From JBNLBS01 sp050303415 (GTDB lineage Bacteria; Pseudomonadota; Gammaproteobacteria; Methylococcales; Methylomonadaceae): a stretch of 64,000 nucleotides of DNA. The stretch covers positions 154,312 to 218,311 of the forward strand of contig JBNLBS010000004.1 of NCBI GenBank assembly GCA_050303415.1, read 5' to 3'. The notes under the pieces are model-generated. The model searched no databases, was not told the DNA's origin, and saw nothing but the letters and a program-made list of their open reading frames with translations. Positions 43,643-53,051 of the stretch are shown in pieces (positions within the stretch are counted from its first letter, which is position 1; each line of letters opens with the position of its first letter). Made by a program: the position numbers and the translations under genes.

Positions 43643-44602
43643 ATGTTTAAAATTACCAAGCTTTTCATATTTTTAAGCATGTTTCTGATAGTCAACATTG
43701 TTGGATGCGAAACATCTGAAGAGAACTCATTTATAGTTGCTGATCTGAATGATCAATTAAACGATAAAGAGATAGCTATTAAGCGATCTTCTTTTCATGC
43801 AACCGCAGAAGAATGCTATAGCTTTGGTTTTGATTTGCGTGCAAGCCCTCAAGAAGATGCGCGCCAGTATTTACCCTTTCTACGTTATTTAGAACAAGCG
43901 ACAAGCTATTGTTTTAAATTGCGCTTCACGCCTAGAAACAGCACAATTATTGACGAGTTAGGACAAAATCGGGTGCAATTTGCTGCATTAGGCGCAGTCA
44001 GCTTTTTAATCGCGGAAGCGCGTTACCAGGCCATTCCTCTGGTTCGCGGCGTCAATGCGGAAAACCAGGCCAATTATCGATCCATATTTATCGTAGCACC
44101 GAAAAGCCCGTTGCAAACGCTGCAAGATATTAAAGGTAAACGTTTAGCTTTGGGCAACCAATCTTCCACACAAGGACATTTAGTTCCGCGCATTGAACTG
44201 CAACAACATGGTGTCACGTTAAATGACTTGGCGTTTTATCTATTTACCGGCTCACATCAACGCTGTGCATCGGAAGTCATTGCCGGTCGTGTCGATGCTT
44301 GCGGATTACAGGATACCATGGCAGAACGTTTAGCTGAACAAGGTTTGGTACGCATTTTATATCAATCGGATTATTATCCTTCTAGTGGTATCGCTGCAAA
44401 CAACACCTTGCCTGACTCCGTAATTGAACGCGTTAAGCAGGCATTACTTGAATTTGATCCGATGGGCCGTAACGCACTTGGCCTTCATCATTGGGAAAGA
44501 ACTGAAATGCCGCACGGTTTCGTAGCAGCTTGGCATAGTGATTATGATGTCTTGCGCCCCTGGTTAAAACGTTTTGGTTTGATTGGACAAGTGAATCCAT
44601 GA
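43643..44602 (+). CDS. PhnD-like periplasmic substrate-binding lipoprotein
   Basis: The 319-residue protein has a lipobox VGC (Cys22) and a PhnD/phosphonate-binding-type fold: FDLRASPQEDARQYLPFLRY, ALGAVSFLIAEARY, PKSPLQTLQDIKGKRLALG, SSTQGHLVPR and EVIAGRVDACGLQDT. No ABC permease or ATPase genes are present. Instead its stop overlaps the start of a membrane GGDEF-EAL protein by four bases, so it probably acts as the periplasmic sensor for that protein. A hairpin lies just upstream (43590-43618). Confidence 0.8.
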   Translation: MFKITKLFIFLSMFLIVNIVGCETSEENSFIVADLNDQLNDKEIAIKRSSFHATAEECYSFGFDLRASPQEDARQYLPFLRYLEQATSYCFKLRFTPRNSTIIDELGQNRVQFAALGAVSFLIAEARYQAIPLVRGVNAENQANYRSIFIVAPKSPLQTLQDIKGKRLALGNQSSTQGHLVPRIELQQHGVTLNDLAFYLFTGSHQRCASEVIAGRVDACGLQDTMAERLAEQGLVRILYQSDYYPSSGIAANNTLPDSVIERVKQALLEFDPMGRNALGLHHWERTEMPHGFVAAWHSDYDVLRPWLKRFGLIGQVNP

Positions 44603-47004
44603 AATTTACTCAACGTTTACTGTGGCTGATCCTGGGCATCATCTTTTTTGCCATAATAAGCAATCTTCTAGTGTTGCGTATTCATTTTTATAATTACTTG
44701 ATTAAAGAACAAAATCAGTGGACACAGGCTTTAACACGCCAGTTGGCTATCAGTATCGCCCAGGATACATTAGATACCCAAAAGTTGCAGGTGCGCGAAA
44801 CGTTACAAGTTATTACCCAAAAAGACCCATTGCTTGAATATGCTTATGTGACGGACATGGATGGAGAACTTTTCACTCATTCATTTATAGAAGGTTTTCC
44901 GCGCGTGTTGATGAAACATCTCACCCCTTCAGAAAACCCACTCATTTATCAAACACCGCAAGGCAAAATTGCACAATTTTCCTCACCTTTAGTAGACGGT
45001 TTGGATGCCCGATTATATTTAGGCATCAATCGAAGTCAATTTGAACGTTCTTTATTCAATCTTAGCCGCGATATTTTGTTGACCACCACGATAATTGGCC
45101 TGATAGGTCTCGTTTTTGCCTGGCGATTTGGTCAAAAAATCAGTCGACCTTTATACACGCTGATTAAGCAGATACGAGCTTATGGCAAACAAAAGACGTT
45201 ACCAGACTTTCGGCTGAGAAATGGCAGCGATCCTGATATTAAACATTTGGCGGATACCTTTCAGAAGATGATCAGCGCCAGACTGAAAATTGAAGAGGAA
45301 TTACGGTTGTTAGCAACAACCTTTAATAGTGACCAAGGCATTATTATCACTGATCACAACACAATCATTTTAAGGGTGAACACCGCTTTTACCCGAATCA
45401 CCGGATATGCCGCAGAAGAAGTCATCGGACATTCCACCCGTCTGTTAAACGCCGGTTACCATAGCACTGATTTTTTTGCCTCATTATGGCGGCAATTAGC
45501 ACAAAATGGTCGTTTTCAAGGAGAACTATGGAGCCGACGTAAAAACGGCAAAACTTATCCAAGTTGGCAAACTATTACTGCAGTAAACTCGCCGGAAGGA
45601 AAAGTCACGCATTACGTTGGCATTTTCTCCGATATTAGTGAACAAAAAGCCAATGAACAAAAAATTCATGCTTTAGCTTACTATGACAGCTTAACGGGGC
45701 TGGCAAACCGTCCTACATTACTGGAGCGACTGGATTACGAAATCGCTCATGCCAAACGGAATCACCACTTTGGCACAATTATATTGCTGGATTTGGATCA
45801 CTTTAAAATGCTTAATGATTCGCTCGGTCACCTGCATGGAGATAAACTGTTGCAGCAAGTCGGCAATCGTTTACAAAACCTGATACGCGAAGAGGACATG
45901 CCGGCGCGTTTAGGCGGCGATGAGTTTGTTGTGTTATTACATGCTGACCAAAACGATGTAATAAGTGCTACAAATGGCGCTTTGACCGTTGCGGATAAAA
46001 TTATCAAGGCATTAAGCCAGCCGTACCGAATCGAAAATAGAGAACACTATTTCTCAACCAGTTTGGGCATTACACTGTTTCCACAAACGGATAAAACCAA
46101 CACCGATTTAATTCAACAAGCTGATATAGCTATGTATCAAGCCAAGGCCATGGGGCGTAATCAAGCATGTTTTTTTGACCCCATCATGCAAGCTCAAGCT
46201 GATCAACGTCTAATAATCGAACAACAGCTACGCAAGGCACTGGACGACAGTCAATTTGAAGTCCATTATCAACCACAGATCAATGCTGAAGGCACATTAG
46301 TGGGTGCTGAAGCATTACTGCGTTGGCGGCACCCCGAACGTGGCATGATTGCTCCTTCCCATTTTATTCCTTTAGCTGAAGACACTGGTTTAATCGTTCC
46401 GCTAGGTGAATGGCTATTGGACACTGTTTGCCAGCAAATTAAAATGTGGGAACAACAAAATTTTACTGTTGGGCATATTGCAGTGAATGTCAGTTCACGT
46501 CAATTCAAGCAAACTGATTTTATTGATTTTATACAACGCACCATTCAAAGACACCAAATTCCGTTTTCGCACATTATGCTTGAACTTACCGAATCGGCGA
46601 TCATTGAGAATATCGATAAAACAATTGCCAAGATGACCTCCCTCAAAAAATTAGGGATTGCAATCTCATTAGATGATTTTGGTACCGGTTATTCATCTTT
46701 ATCTTATCTAAAACAATTGCCTATTGACCAATTAAAAATTGATAAAAGTTTCATCGACAATATCGTCACTGACAATGATGAATTGGTTATCGTTACCATG
46801 ATTATCGCCATGGCTCAACTATTAAAGCTCAATGTCATTGCCGAAGGTGTAGAAATCGCCGAACAGTTAACCATACTTAACAGTAAGGGATGTCATTATT
46901 ACCAAGGTTTTTATTTTAGCCAGCCGGTTCCCCCCGAAATATTTCCCGAAAGATCCCGTAAATGTCAGACACTAATGCAACAGTGTATGGCGAAAACGCA
47001 TTAA
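44599..47004 (+). CDS. Membrane-bound GGDEF-EAL protein with HAMP and PAS domains
   Basis: The 801-residue protein has a transmembrane helix at 8-28, a periplasmic region (29-150), a second helix (about 153-175), HAMP (about 178-230), PAS (about 235-355), GGDEF (about 365-525) and EAL (about 545-790). RLGGDEFVVLL is intact, with a REED inhibitory I-site five residues before it. The EAL domain keeps AEALLRWRHPERG, ELTESAIIEN and SLDDFGTGYSSLSYL. Both c-di-GMP synthesis and breakdown are thus possible. It is translationally coupled to the PhnD-like lipoprotein, whose ligand may set the balance. Confidence 0.9.
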   Translation: MKFTQRLLWLILGIIFFAIISNLLVLRIHFYNYLIKEQNQWTQALTRQLAISIAQDTLDTQKLQVRETLQVITQKDPLLEYAYVTDMDGELFTHSFIEGFPRVLMKHLTPSENPLIYQTPQGKIAQFSSPLVDGLDARLYLGINRSQFERSLFNLSRDILLTTTIIGLIGLVFAWRFGQKISRPLYTLIKQIRAYGKQKTLPDFRLRNGSDPDIKHLADTFQKMISARLKIEEELRLLATTFNSDQGIIITDHNTIILRVNTAFTRITGYAAEEVIGHSTRLLNAGYHSTDFFASLWRQLAQNGRFQGELWSRRKNGKTYPSWQTITAVNSPEGKVTHYVGIFSDISEQKANEQKIHALAYYDSLTGLANRPTLLERLDYEIAHAKRNHHFGTIILLDLDHFKMLNDSLGHLHGDKLLQQVGNRLQNLIREEDMPARLGGDEFVVLLHADQNDVISATNGALTVADKIIKALSQPYRIENREHYFSTSLGITLFPQTDKTNTDLIQQADIAMYQAKAMGRNQACFFDPIMQAQADQRLIIEQQLRKALDDSQFEVHYQPQINAEGTLVGAEALLRWRHPERGMIAPSHFIPLAEDTGLIVPLGEWLLDTVCQQIKMWEQQNFTVGHIAVNVSSRQFKQTDFIDFIQRTIQRHQIPFSHIMLELTESAIIENIDKTIAKMTSLKKLGIAISLDDFGTGYSSLSYLKQLPIDQLKIDKSFIDNIVTDNDELVIVTMIIAMAQLLKLNVIAEGVEIAEQLTILNSKGCHYYQGFYFSQPVPPEIFPERSRKCQTLMQQCMAKTH

Positions 47005-47371
47005 AGCGATGGCTTATTTTATCTGTTACTACAATTTGACTAAGCAGTGAGCATTATATGTTCAACATCCTCCCTATTTTTCGACAATATGGCTCAGTCG
47101 TAAAATTTAATGCCAAAACAACAAAATGAAGGAAAAATTTGAAGCATACAGTAAAGCGTCAGGTCTATTCTCGGTTCGAAGACTTCCACTGCTATAATTT
47201 CCCCCAGGGAACTTATGGAATGAGTGATCGAAAATACTAGACGTTTTTCTAGCGAAACAGGTAGGGAACTCTAGCCAAAAACAAACCTAGCGTGTAACAG
47301 CTTTGCGTAACCAAAACCGTTTTTTCTGTATGATTTTTAGATAAAATATTTTAAATCAAAGCCTTAATAAA
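47005..47371. other. Intergenic region before tRNA-Ser
   Basis: About 365 bases with no supported gene; no integrase fragment was found where one would be expected next to the tRNA. A short CTAGACGTTTTTCTAG hairpin is the only structure noted. Confidence 0.4.
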
Positions 47372-47459
47372 TGGCGGAGAGAGAGGGATTCGAACCCTCG
47401 ATACGTTGCCGTATACACACTTTCCAGGCGTGCGCCTTCGACCGCTCGGCCATCTCTCC
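47372..47459 (-). tRNA. tRNA-Ser (anticodon GGA)
   Basis: The acceptor arms GGAGAGA and TCTCTCC pair, and GCCA follows with the CCA encoded. The anticodon stem CACGC/GTGTG encloses CTGGAAA with anticodon GGA, and a long variable arm is present. It has a degenerate copy at 38690-38769, which suggests use as an integration site. Confidence 0.97.
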
Positions 47460-47678
47460 TAACATGCTTACCGAACGGTAAGAAGCCGGTAAGAATACAT
47501 TAATGCAGGATTTTTTGCAATATCAGCATTAAATATAAGGCTTCACACCAGATTAACCTTTTTGTCTGACTAACTATAATACATAGCTGACAGTTTTCTT
47601 TTACCAAGGAGAGTCTATACTGGAATTGACTTTATTTTTTAAAAAAGAAAACATTGTTTAACCCAATGGAGAACAAAA

Positions 47679-47984
47679 ATGAATTTTTTCAAAATATTTA
47701 TCCTTGTTTTTACATTAGTTTGGCTAACCGGGTGCGCAACCCCTGGTGATAACAGAAGTCTGGCTCAACGAACTAAAGATATGACGGTTACCAGTGACGT
47801 AAATGCAAAATTTGTTGCCGACCCGCATATCAATGCGTCCGATATTGATGTCACCACAAGAACCGGTGTGGTTACCTTAACAGGGACTGTTGATCGAGAA
47901 ATCGATATTAAAAGAAGCACAGAACTGATTAAAGAGATAAGAAATGTTAGCAAAGTCGTTAATAATTTAACCGTTAAACCCTGA
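47679..47984 (+). CDS. BON-domain lipoprotein (OsmY-like)
   Basis: The 101-residue protein has a lipobox LTGC (Cys19) and one BON domain: TSDVNAKFVADPHINASDID, VVTLTGTVDRE and VSKVVNNLTV. BON proteins bind phospholipid or other envelope partners and are often stress-induced. The RBS AATGGAGAAC is good. It is monocistronic. Confidence 0.85.
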   Translation: MNFFKIFILVFTLVWLTGCATPGDNRSLAQRTKDMTVTSDVNAKFVADPHINASDIDVTTRTGVVTLTGTVDREIDIKRSTELIKEIRNVSKVVNNLTVKP

Positions 47985-48194
47985 CAATTTAATAACTTAG
48001 ACCAAATTTGCGATATAGGGATACAACCTTATATCGCAAAATCACAGCCTTAGCTTAAATATGCAACGTATTTTTGTCATTAATTTGCATATAAAGTCAC
48101 GCTTTTTTATTTCTTCTGGTATATTTTTATTTCACGCAACATTTACTTTTAAATAATGCGTTTAACTTTTCATAATAAAAATAGGCAACTTAAT

Positions 48195-48383
48195 ATGTCA
48201 GAAAGCATTTATATCTTAACCGTTCTTTATTTTTTCTATGTTGCAGATGATTATGCGGGTGAGCAATTTATAAGTTTTATGAAAAAGTCTTTTAATTTAG
48301 ATCTACAACAATTACATAACAGCTATAGAAACCTGCGTGACAGCATTCTGTCATCATTTAATCTTAAACCGGCTGCCGCTTAA
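48195..48383 (+). CDS. Small hypothetical protein
   Basis: A 62-residue product (MSESIYILTVLYFFYVADDY at the start) with one hydrophobic segment near the N-terminus and a basic, Leu-rich second half. An ATG at 48156 would extend it by 13 residues; I prefer 48195, where the AGG in GGCAAC lies upstream. I do not recognise the family. A terminator follows, which supports it as a real gene. Confidence 0.4.
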   Translation: MSESIYILTVLYFFYVADDYAGEQFISFMKKSFNLDLQQLHNSYRNLRDSILSSFNLKPAAA

Positions 48384-48395
48384 CCAAACACTGCA

Positions 48396-48424
48396 TTGCC
48401 TTAAGAGTTACCTTCTTAAGGCAA
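48396..48424. terminator. Bidirectional hairpin between the small ORF and the YdcF-like gene
   Basis: TTGCCTTAAGA and TCTTAAGGCAA form a perfect 11-base-pair stem around a seven-base loop, between two convergent genes. Confidence 0.7.
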
Positions 48425-48438
48425 AACTACTTTTAAAT

Positions 48439-49242
48439 TCAACAGCCTGCCGACACAAAACTGTCGGTTTTATTGCTGGCAAAATAGGCTAGTAAACCAA
48501 GCCATTCCTTTACGCCTATTTGCAATTTAGATAAGTTTCCAACCAAATCAACACTGGCAAATAATCGATTTTCCGGCCATGTCCTATGATCAACCGGATA
48601 AGGAATAACCGGCCAGCCAGCCTGACAAAACACACCAACTGAACGAGGCATATGCCACGCTGTGGTAATTAAAACCCACTTTTCGTGTTTTGCTGGCTTT
48701 AGCAATTGCTTGCTGAAGATTGCGTTTTCATAAGTATTACGAGATTGTCGTTCTAAGGTTACTCTATCTAAATTTATTGCTTGCTGCCGGTACAATCGCT
48801 CTGCCACATCGGCACCTTTAACAGACTGATAGACCATACTGCCTGAACCACCGCTATAGACCAGCTTTGCCTTCGGGTATCGCCTGGCCAGAGTCAAAAA
48901 GGCCAATTGCCTTTCTGCGGCATGGTTTACTTCAGGTTGCCGCCATTTTCCTGACATAACCGGCTCCTCTGCTCCGCCCAATACGATAATACCATCAATG
49001 TCTGATGGCAGATCAGGGTTGGTTTTAAACCTGGTTTCCAAAGGCTGTAACAACCATTCCCCTATCGGCAAACTTGTAATTAACACAATAGCGATAATAG
49101 CCGGCACCAGAAAGAGTTTGGCTAAAAAAAACTTGTTTTTTAAAAACGCCAGCAACCCCAGAAATAAGACTAGCGCTAAAAAATTATCCGGTGCGGCCAC
49201 CACCCATAAAATTTTTGACAGCAAAAAAAATAAAGAATCCAT
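48439..49242 (-). CDS. YdcF/ElyC family membrane protein (DUF218)
   Basis: The 267-residue protein has two N-terminal hydrophobic segments (FLALVLFLGLLAFL and VPAIIAIVLITSLP) and a periplasmic DUF218 domain: DGIIVLGG, ERQLAFLTLARRYPKAKLVY, SGGSG, LERQSRNTYENAIFS and VLITTAWHMPRSVGVF. ElyC of E. coli has this layout and affects peptidoglycan or envelope homeostasis. The exact role here is unknown. Confidence 0.82.
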   Translation of the reverse strand: MDSLFFLLSKILWVVAAPDNFLALVLFLGLLAFLKNKFFLAKLFLVPAIIAIVLITSLPIGEWLLQPLETRFKTNPDLPSDIDGIIVLGGAEEPVMSGKWRQPEVNHAAERQLAFLTLARRYPKAKLVYSGGSGSMVYQSVKGADVAERLYRQQAINLDRVTLERQSRNTYENAIFSKQLLKPAKHEKWVLITTAWHMPRSVGVFCQAGWPVIPYPVDHRTWPENRLFASVDLVGNLSKLQIGVKEWLGLLAYFASNKTDSFVSAGC

Positions 49243-49567
49243 CTGATCGATAATAACAGATAAAATGTTCTAAAAAGCAGGTATTAAAAGGCAATTTTCC
49301 TGACCAATTTTTTAAAAAAAACCTTAATTTCTAAGATGAAAATATTATTTTATTCGATCAAAATACACTTCAACAGATAAACAAACAGCTAAAATTTACC
49401 ATTAAAATACAATAAGATACCAATACCACAATCATAACCAACACATCCCAAAATAAAACTAATCGACATAACCACTTCAAATCTGACAAGCTCTAGTGGT
49501 ATATTGGGAAATAAAAATTATAAGTGGATTGTGCTGAACTGCACATTGCAATCTGGAGAAAAACACG
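49243..49567. other. AT-rich divergent promoter region (YdcF-like gene and petABC)
   Basis: About 325 AT-rich bases with no gene. It must carry the petABC promoter, whose RBS CTGGAGAAAA sits just before 49568; I could not settle on a -35/-10 pair. Confidence 0.4.
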
Positions 49568-50170
49568 ATGAATAATGAAGGCGTCGATAAGTCAAAACGC
49601 CAGTTTTTAACCACGGCTTTAACCGTGGTTGGCGCTGTCGGCACGGGATATATAGCCGTTCCTTTTCTTGCACAAATGCAACCAAGCACAAAAGCGATGG
49701 CTGCAGGTGCTCCTGTTGAAGTCGATATCAGTAAAATAGAACCCGGCCAATTACTCCGTGTTGAATGGCGTGGCAAACCAGTCTGGATTTTGAATCGAAC
49801 CACAGACGTTCTGGACCGATTAAAAACCAATGACAGTGATTTAAGAGACCCTCTCTCCCATGAGTCACTTCAGCCACCATCCAGTATTAATATTGGCCGT
49901 TCAATCAAACCTGAAATTTTTGTAGCTGTTGGTTTATGTACCCACTTAGGTTGTTCACCAACCTTTCGTCCTGAAGTTGCCCCTTCGGATTTAGGTGAAA
50001 AATGGCAAGGCGGCTTTTTCTGTCCTTGTCATGGCTCCTGGTTTGATTTAGCCGGGCGTGTTTATAAAGGTGTTCCCGCTCCAACCAACCTTGAAGTTCC
50101 TCCTCATCGTTATATAACGGACACCCGTATTTTGATTGGCGAAAATGCTACTGAGGAGGCAAACGCATGA
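49568..50170 (+). CDS. petA: Ubiquinol-cytochrome c reductase iron-sulfur (Rieske) subunit
   Basis: The Rieske protein passes electrons from quinol to cytochrome c1. The 200-residue protein has an N-terminal membrane anchor (FLTTALTVVGAVGTGYIAVP) and the 2Fe-2S motifs CTHLGC and CPCHGSW in the last third. It overlaps cytochrome b by four bases and opens the petABC operon. Confidence 0.96.
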   Translation: MNNEGVDKSKRQFLTTALTVVGAVGTGYIAVPFLAQMQPSTKAMAAGAPVEVDISKIEPGQLLRVEWRGKPVWILNRTTDVLDRLKTNDSDLRDPLSHESLQPPSSINIGRSIKPEIFVAVGLCTHLGCSPTFRPEVAPSDLGEKWQGGFFCPCHGSWFDLAGRVYKGVPAPTNLEVPPHRYITDTRILIGENATEEANA

Positions 50171-51555
50171 ACGTAAATCGATTTTCTGAATGTGGCGATT
50201 GGTTTTTAAATCGTTTTCCGCTGACCAAATTATGGAATGAACATATGGCGCAATATTATGCGCCTAAAAACTTTAATATCTGGTATTTTTTCGGTTCATT
50301 AGCCCTGCTGATTCTGGTTAATCAGTTCGTCACCGGTATTTTACTGACCATGAACTACAAGCCGGATGCCGAGCTGGCTTTTGATTCAGTTGAATACATC
50401 ATGCGTGATGTTAATTGGGGCTGGCTGGTCCGCTATATGCATTCTACCGGTGCCTCTGCTTTTTTTATTGTAGTTTATCTGCATATGTTCAGAGGTATGA
50501 TCTACGGCTCGTTTAAGCAACCCCGAGAGCTGGTGTGGATATTCGGTATGTTAATTTTTGTCGCTCTGATGGCTGAAGCTTTCATGGGCTATTTATTGCC
50601 TTGGGGTCAAATGTCATACTGGGGTGCACAGGTTATTATTTCCCTGTTTAGTGCCATTCCGGTAATTGGTGATGACTTGTCGTTATGGATCAGAGGCGAT
50701 TATGTTATTTCCGATGCCACATTAAACCGCTTTTTTGCTTTCCATGTTATTGCCGTACCTCTGGTCTTGCTAATGCTGGTTTTTCTGCATATTGTTGCTT
50801 TACATGAAGTTGGCTCAAACAACCCTGACGGCATTGAAATCAAGAAAAACAAAGACGCTAACGGCATCCCGCTGGACGGCATTCCATTCCATCCGTATTA
50901 TTCGGTCAAAGATATTGTTGGCGTAGGTGTATTTCTATTTTTCTTCGCCACAGTCATCTTTTATATGCCGGAAATGGGCGGCTATTTTCTCGAACACGCC
51001 AATTTTATCCCGGCTGACCCAATGAAAACGCCCGAACATATTGCACCGGTTTGGTATTTCACACCTTTCTACGCCATATTAAGAGCCGTGCCGGATAAAT
51101 TTGCCGGCGTTATTGCCATGGGCAGTGCGATTGTTGTTTTATTTTTACTGCCTTGGCTGGACCGCACCGAGGTAAAATCAATACGGTACCGTGGCGGTAT
51201 TTACAAAAAAGCAGTCGCTCTATTTACTATCAGTTTTATTGCGCTTTGCTACTTAGGCACGCAACCGGCAACTCCAATGGCAACGACGATGGCTAGGATT
51301 TTCACAGCAATTTATTTCGGCTTCTTCTTATTAATGCCGATTTATACCCGTTGGGAAAAATTCAAACCCGTACCGGATCGGGTGACCGATCAACCCACAC
51401 TGGAAGATCGTCTACCCGGTTGGCAAAAAACCTTTAATGAAATATTGCCAAAATCATCAGAGGATGCAAATAATTTTAGCCGAAGACCAAGTCTAGCCGG
51501 AATTATGAACCTGACCGTTCGTTTAGCCAAAAATATAAAAGACAGCCTTGATTAA
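50167..51555 (+). CDS. petB: Ubiquinol-cytochrome c reductase cytochrome b subunit
   Basis: The 462-residue membrane protein carries the two b haems and the quinone sites of the bc1 complex. Visible are the haem-ligand helices (RYMHSTGASAFFIVVYLHMF and FFAFHVIAVPLVLLMLVFLH), GYLLPWGQMSYWGA and PEHIAPVWYFTPFYAILR, which contains the PEWY-equivalent PVWY. The C-terminal tail is typical of proteobacterial forms that end after helix VIII with an extra segment. Confidence 0.96.
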   Translation: MNVNRFSECGDWFLNRFPLTKLWNEHMAQYYAPKNFNIWYFFGSLALLILVNQFVTGILLTMNYKPDAELAFDSVEYIMRDVNWGWLVRYMHSTGASAFFIVVYLHMFRGMIYGSFKQPRELVWIFGMLIFVALMAEAFMGYLLPWGQMSYWGAQVIISLFSAIPVIGDDLSLWIRGDYVISDATLNRFFAFHVIAVPLVLLMLVFLHIVALHEVGSNNPDGIEIKKNKDANGIPLDGIPFHPYYSVKDIVGVGVFLFFFATVIFYMPEMGGYFLEHANFIPADPMKTPEHIAPVWYFTPFYAILRAVPDKFAGVIAMGSAIVVLFLLPWLDRTEVKSIRYRGGIYKKAVALFTISFIALCYLGTQPATPMATTMARIFTAIYFGFFLLMPIYTRWEKFKPVPDRVTDQPTLEDRLPGWQKTFNEILPKSSEDANNFSRRPSLAGIMNLTVRLAKNIKDSLD

Positions 51556-51556
51556 T

Positions 51557-52282
51557 ATGAAAAAAATAATAAACATATTACTGCTTTCAACTCTTCCTTT
51601 GGTCGCTTTTGCCTCTTCGGGCGGTATAGCACTGCAGGAAGCGGATACAGACCTGACAGATAATGATTCTTTGTTGCGGGGCGCAAAATATTACGCGACA
51701 TATTGCCAAAGCTGTCATTCGCTTAAACATATTCGCTATCAACGTATGGCAGTAGACTTTGAATTTAGTGATGAAAAAGTACTGACCGAAGTTGCTCCTG
51801 AAGGTGCGGGTATTTATGACAAGATGCTGACAGCAATGAATCCGAATGATGCAAAAAAATGGTTTGGCACCACACCACCGGATCTGTCATTAATTGCCCG
51901 CTCCCGCGGTACCGATTGGTTATACAGTTATCTAAAAGGTTTTTACGCTGACCCAACAAAACCATTAGGCATCAACAACACAGTATTCCCTGATGTAGGT
52001 ATGCCTAATGTTTTATGGAAACTGCAAGGTACACAAGTTCCGGTTTTTGAAGATGATAATGGTACTCAGGTTATCGAAAAACTGACTTTGGAACAGCAAG
52101 GAGAACTTTCAGAACAGGAGTTCGACCAATTGGTTATCGATCTGGTTAATTTTCTGGACTATGCCGGAGAACCCATACAGCTTGAAAGAAAAAGCACGGG
52201 TAAATATGTCCTGTTCTTCATTCTGATGTTTACTGTATTGGCTTATTTCCTGAAAAAAGAATACTGGAAAGACGTCCATTAA
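51557..52282 (+). CDS. petC: Ubiquinol-cytochrome c reductase cytochrome c1 subunit
   Basis: The start is placed at ATG 51557, one base after petB; an in-frame TTG at 51548 is less likely. The 241-residue protein has a signal peptide (LPLVAFASSG), the haem site CQSCH, TPPDLSLIARSRG, and a C-terminal membrane anchor (YVLFFILMFTVLAYFL). It completes petABC. The hairpin just after the stop probably terminates the operon. Confidence 0.95.
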   Translation: MKKIINILLLSTLPLVAFASSGGIALQEADTDLTDNDSLLRGAKYYATYCQSCHSLKHIRYQRMAVDFEFSDEKVLTEVAPEGAGIYDKMLTAMNPNDAKKWFGTTPPDLSLIARSRGTDWLYSYLKGFYADPTKPLGINNTVFPDVGMPNVLWKLQGTQVPVFEDDNGTQVIEKLTLEQQGELSEQEFDQLVIDLVNFLDYAGEPIQLERKSTGKYVLFFILMFTVLAYFLKKEYWKDVH

Positions 52283-52289
52283 ACTAGCT

Positions 52290-52311
52290 GCAAAAACATG
52301 GATGTTTTTGC
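52290..52311 (+). terminator. Hairpin after petC
   Basis: GCAAAAAC and GTTTTTGC form a stem around ATGGAT, eight bases after the petC stop. It may terminate petABC partially before sspA. Confidence 0.55.
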
Positions 52312-52415
52312 GTACCTATGCAACCGGGCAGACAGAGCTGACAATCAAACAATGTCGTTTCATGTTACAATTCCATTTTTATGCCCTAACTTGAATCTCA
52401 AGAGGTTATTATTCC

Positions 52416-53051
52416 GTGGCAAATATTAATACTCGAAAATCTGTAATGACCCTGTTTTCGTCTGCAAATTGTGCAATGAGTCATTGCACTCGCTTCGTAC
52501 TGCATGAAAAAGGTATAACCGCAGACATTGAATATTTTGACCCGACTGACCCTCCAGAAGACTTGCTAGAGTTAAATCCTACCGGTACTTCGCCCACCTT
52601 AATTGAAAGAGGCCTGGTACTATATGATTCCAGGATTATTATGGAATATCTGGATGAACGCTTCCCTCATCCGCCGTTACATCAAATGGATCCTGTATCC
52701 CGTGCTAATGCCAGAATGCTGATCAAACGTATCGACCAGGACTGGTACCAGTTATTGGATGAAATCCTAAACTCAGGCGAGAAAAAATCAGCCCGAGCAA
52801 AAAAAATGTTGAAAGAAAGCTTACTGGCTGCTGCACCGGTGTTTGCTGCCCGCCCTTACTTTATGAGTGACGAGTTTTCTTTAATTGATTGCGCCCTGGC
52901 ACCATTATTATGGCGTTTACCAAGCCTGGGCATAGACCTACTTACTCAAAACGACGCCATAAAAAAATACGCCAACCGTATTTTTATGCGTAAAGCTTTC
53001 GAAAAAAGCTTAAGTCCAATTGAACATGACATGGCCGAATTACCTAAATGA
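52416..53051 (+). CDS. sspA: Stringent starvation protein A
   Basis: SspA is a glutathione-S-transferase-fold protein that binds RNA polymerase during starvation. The 211-residue protein starts at GTG, with AAGAGG upstream. It contains the N-terminal fold (SVMTLFSSANCAMSHCTRFV), NPTGTSPTLIERGLVLYDS and a helical C-terminal half. petABC-sspA-sspB is the usual gammaproteobacterial order. Confidence 0.93.
   Translation: MANINTRKSVMTLFSSANCAMSHCTRFVLHEKGITADIEYFDPTDPPEDLLELNPTGTSPTLIERGLVLYDSRIIMEYLDERFPHPPLHQMDPVSRANARMLIKRIDQDWYQLLDEILNSGEKKSARAKKMLKESLLAAAPVFAARPYFMSDEFSLIDCALAPLLWRLPSLGIDLLTQNDAIKKYANRIFMRKAFEKSLSPIEHDMAELPK

Noticed and set aside
43360..47371. Integrase of the tRNA-Ser island
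   Set aside because: No tyrosine recombinase motif found in any frame near either tRNA copy.
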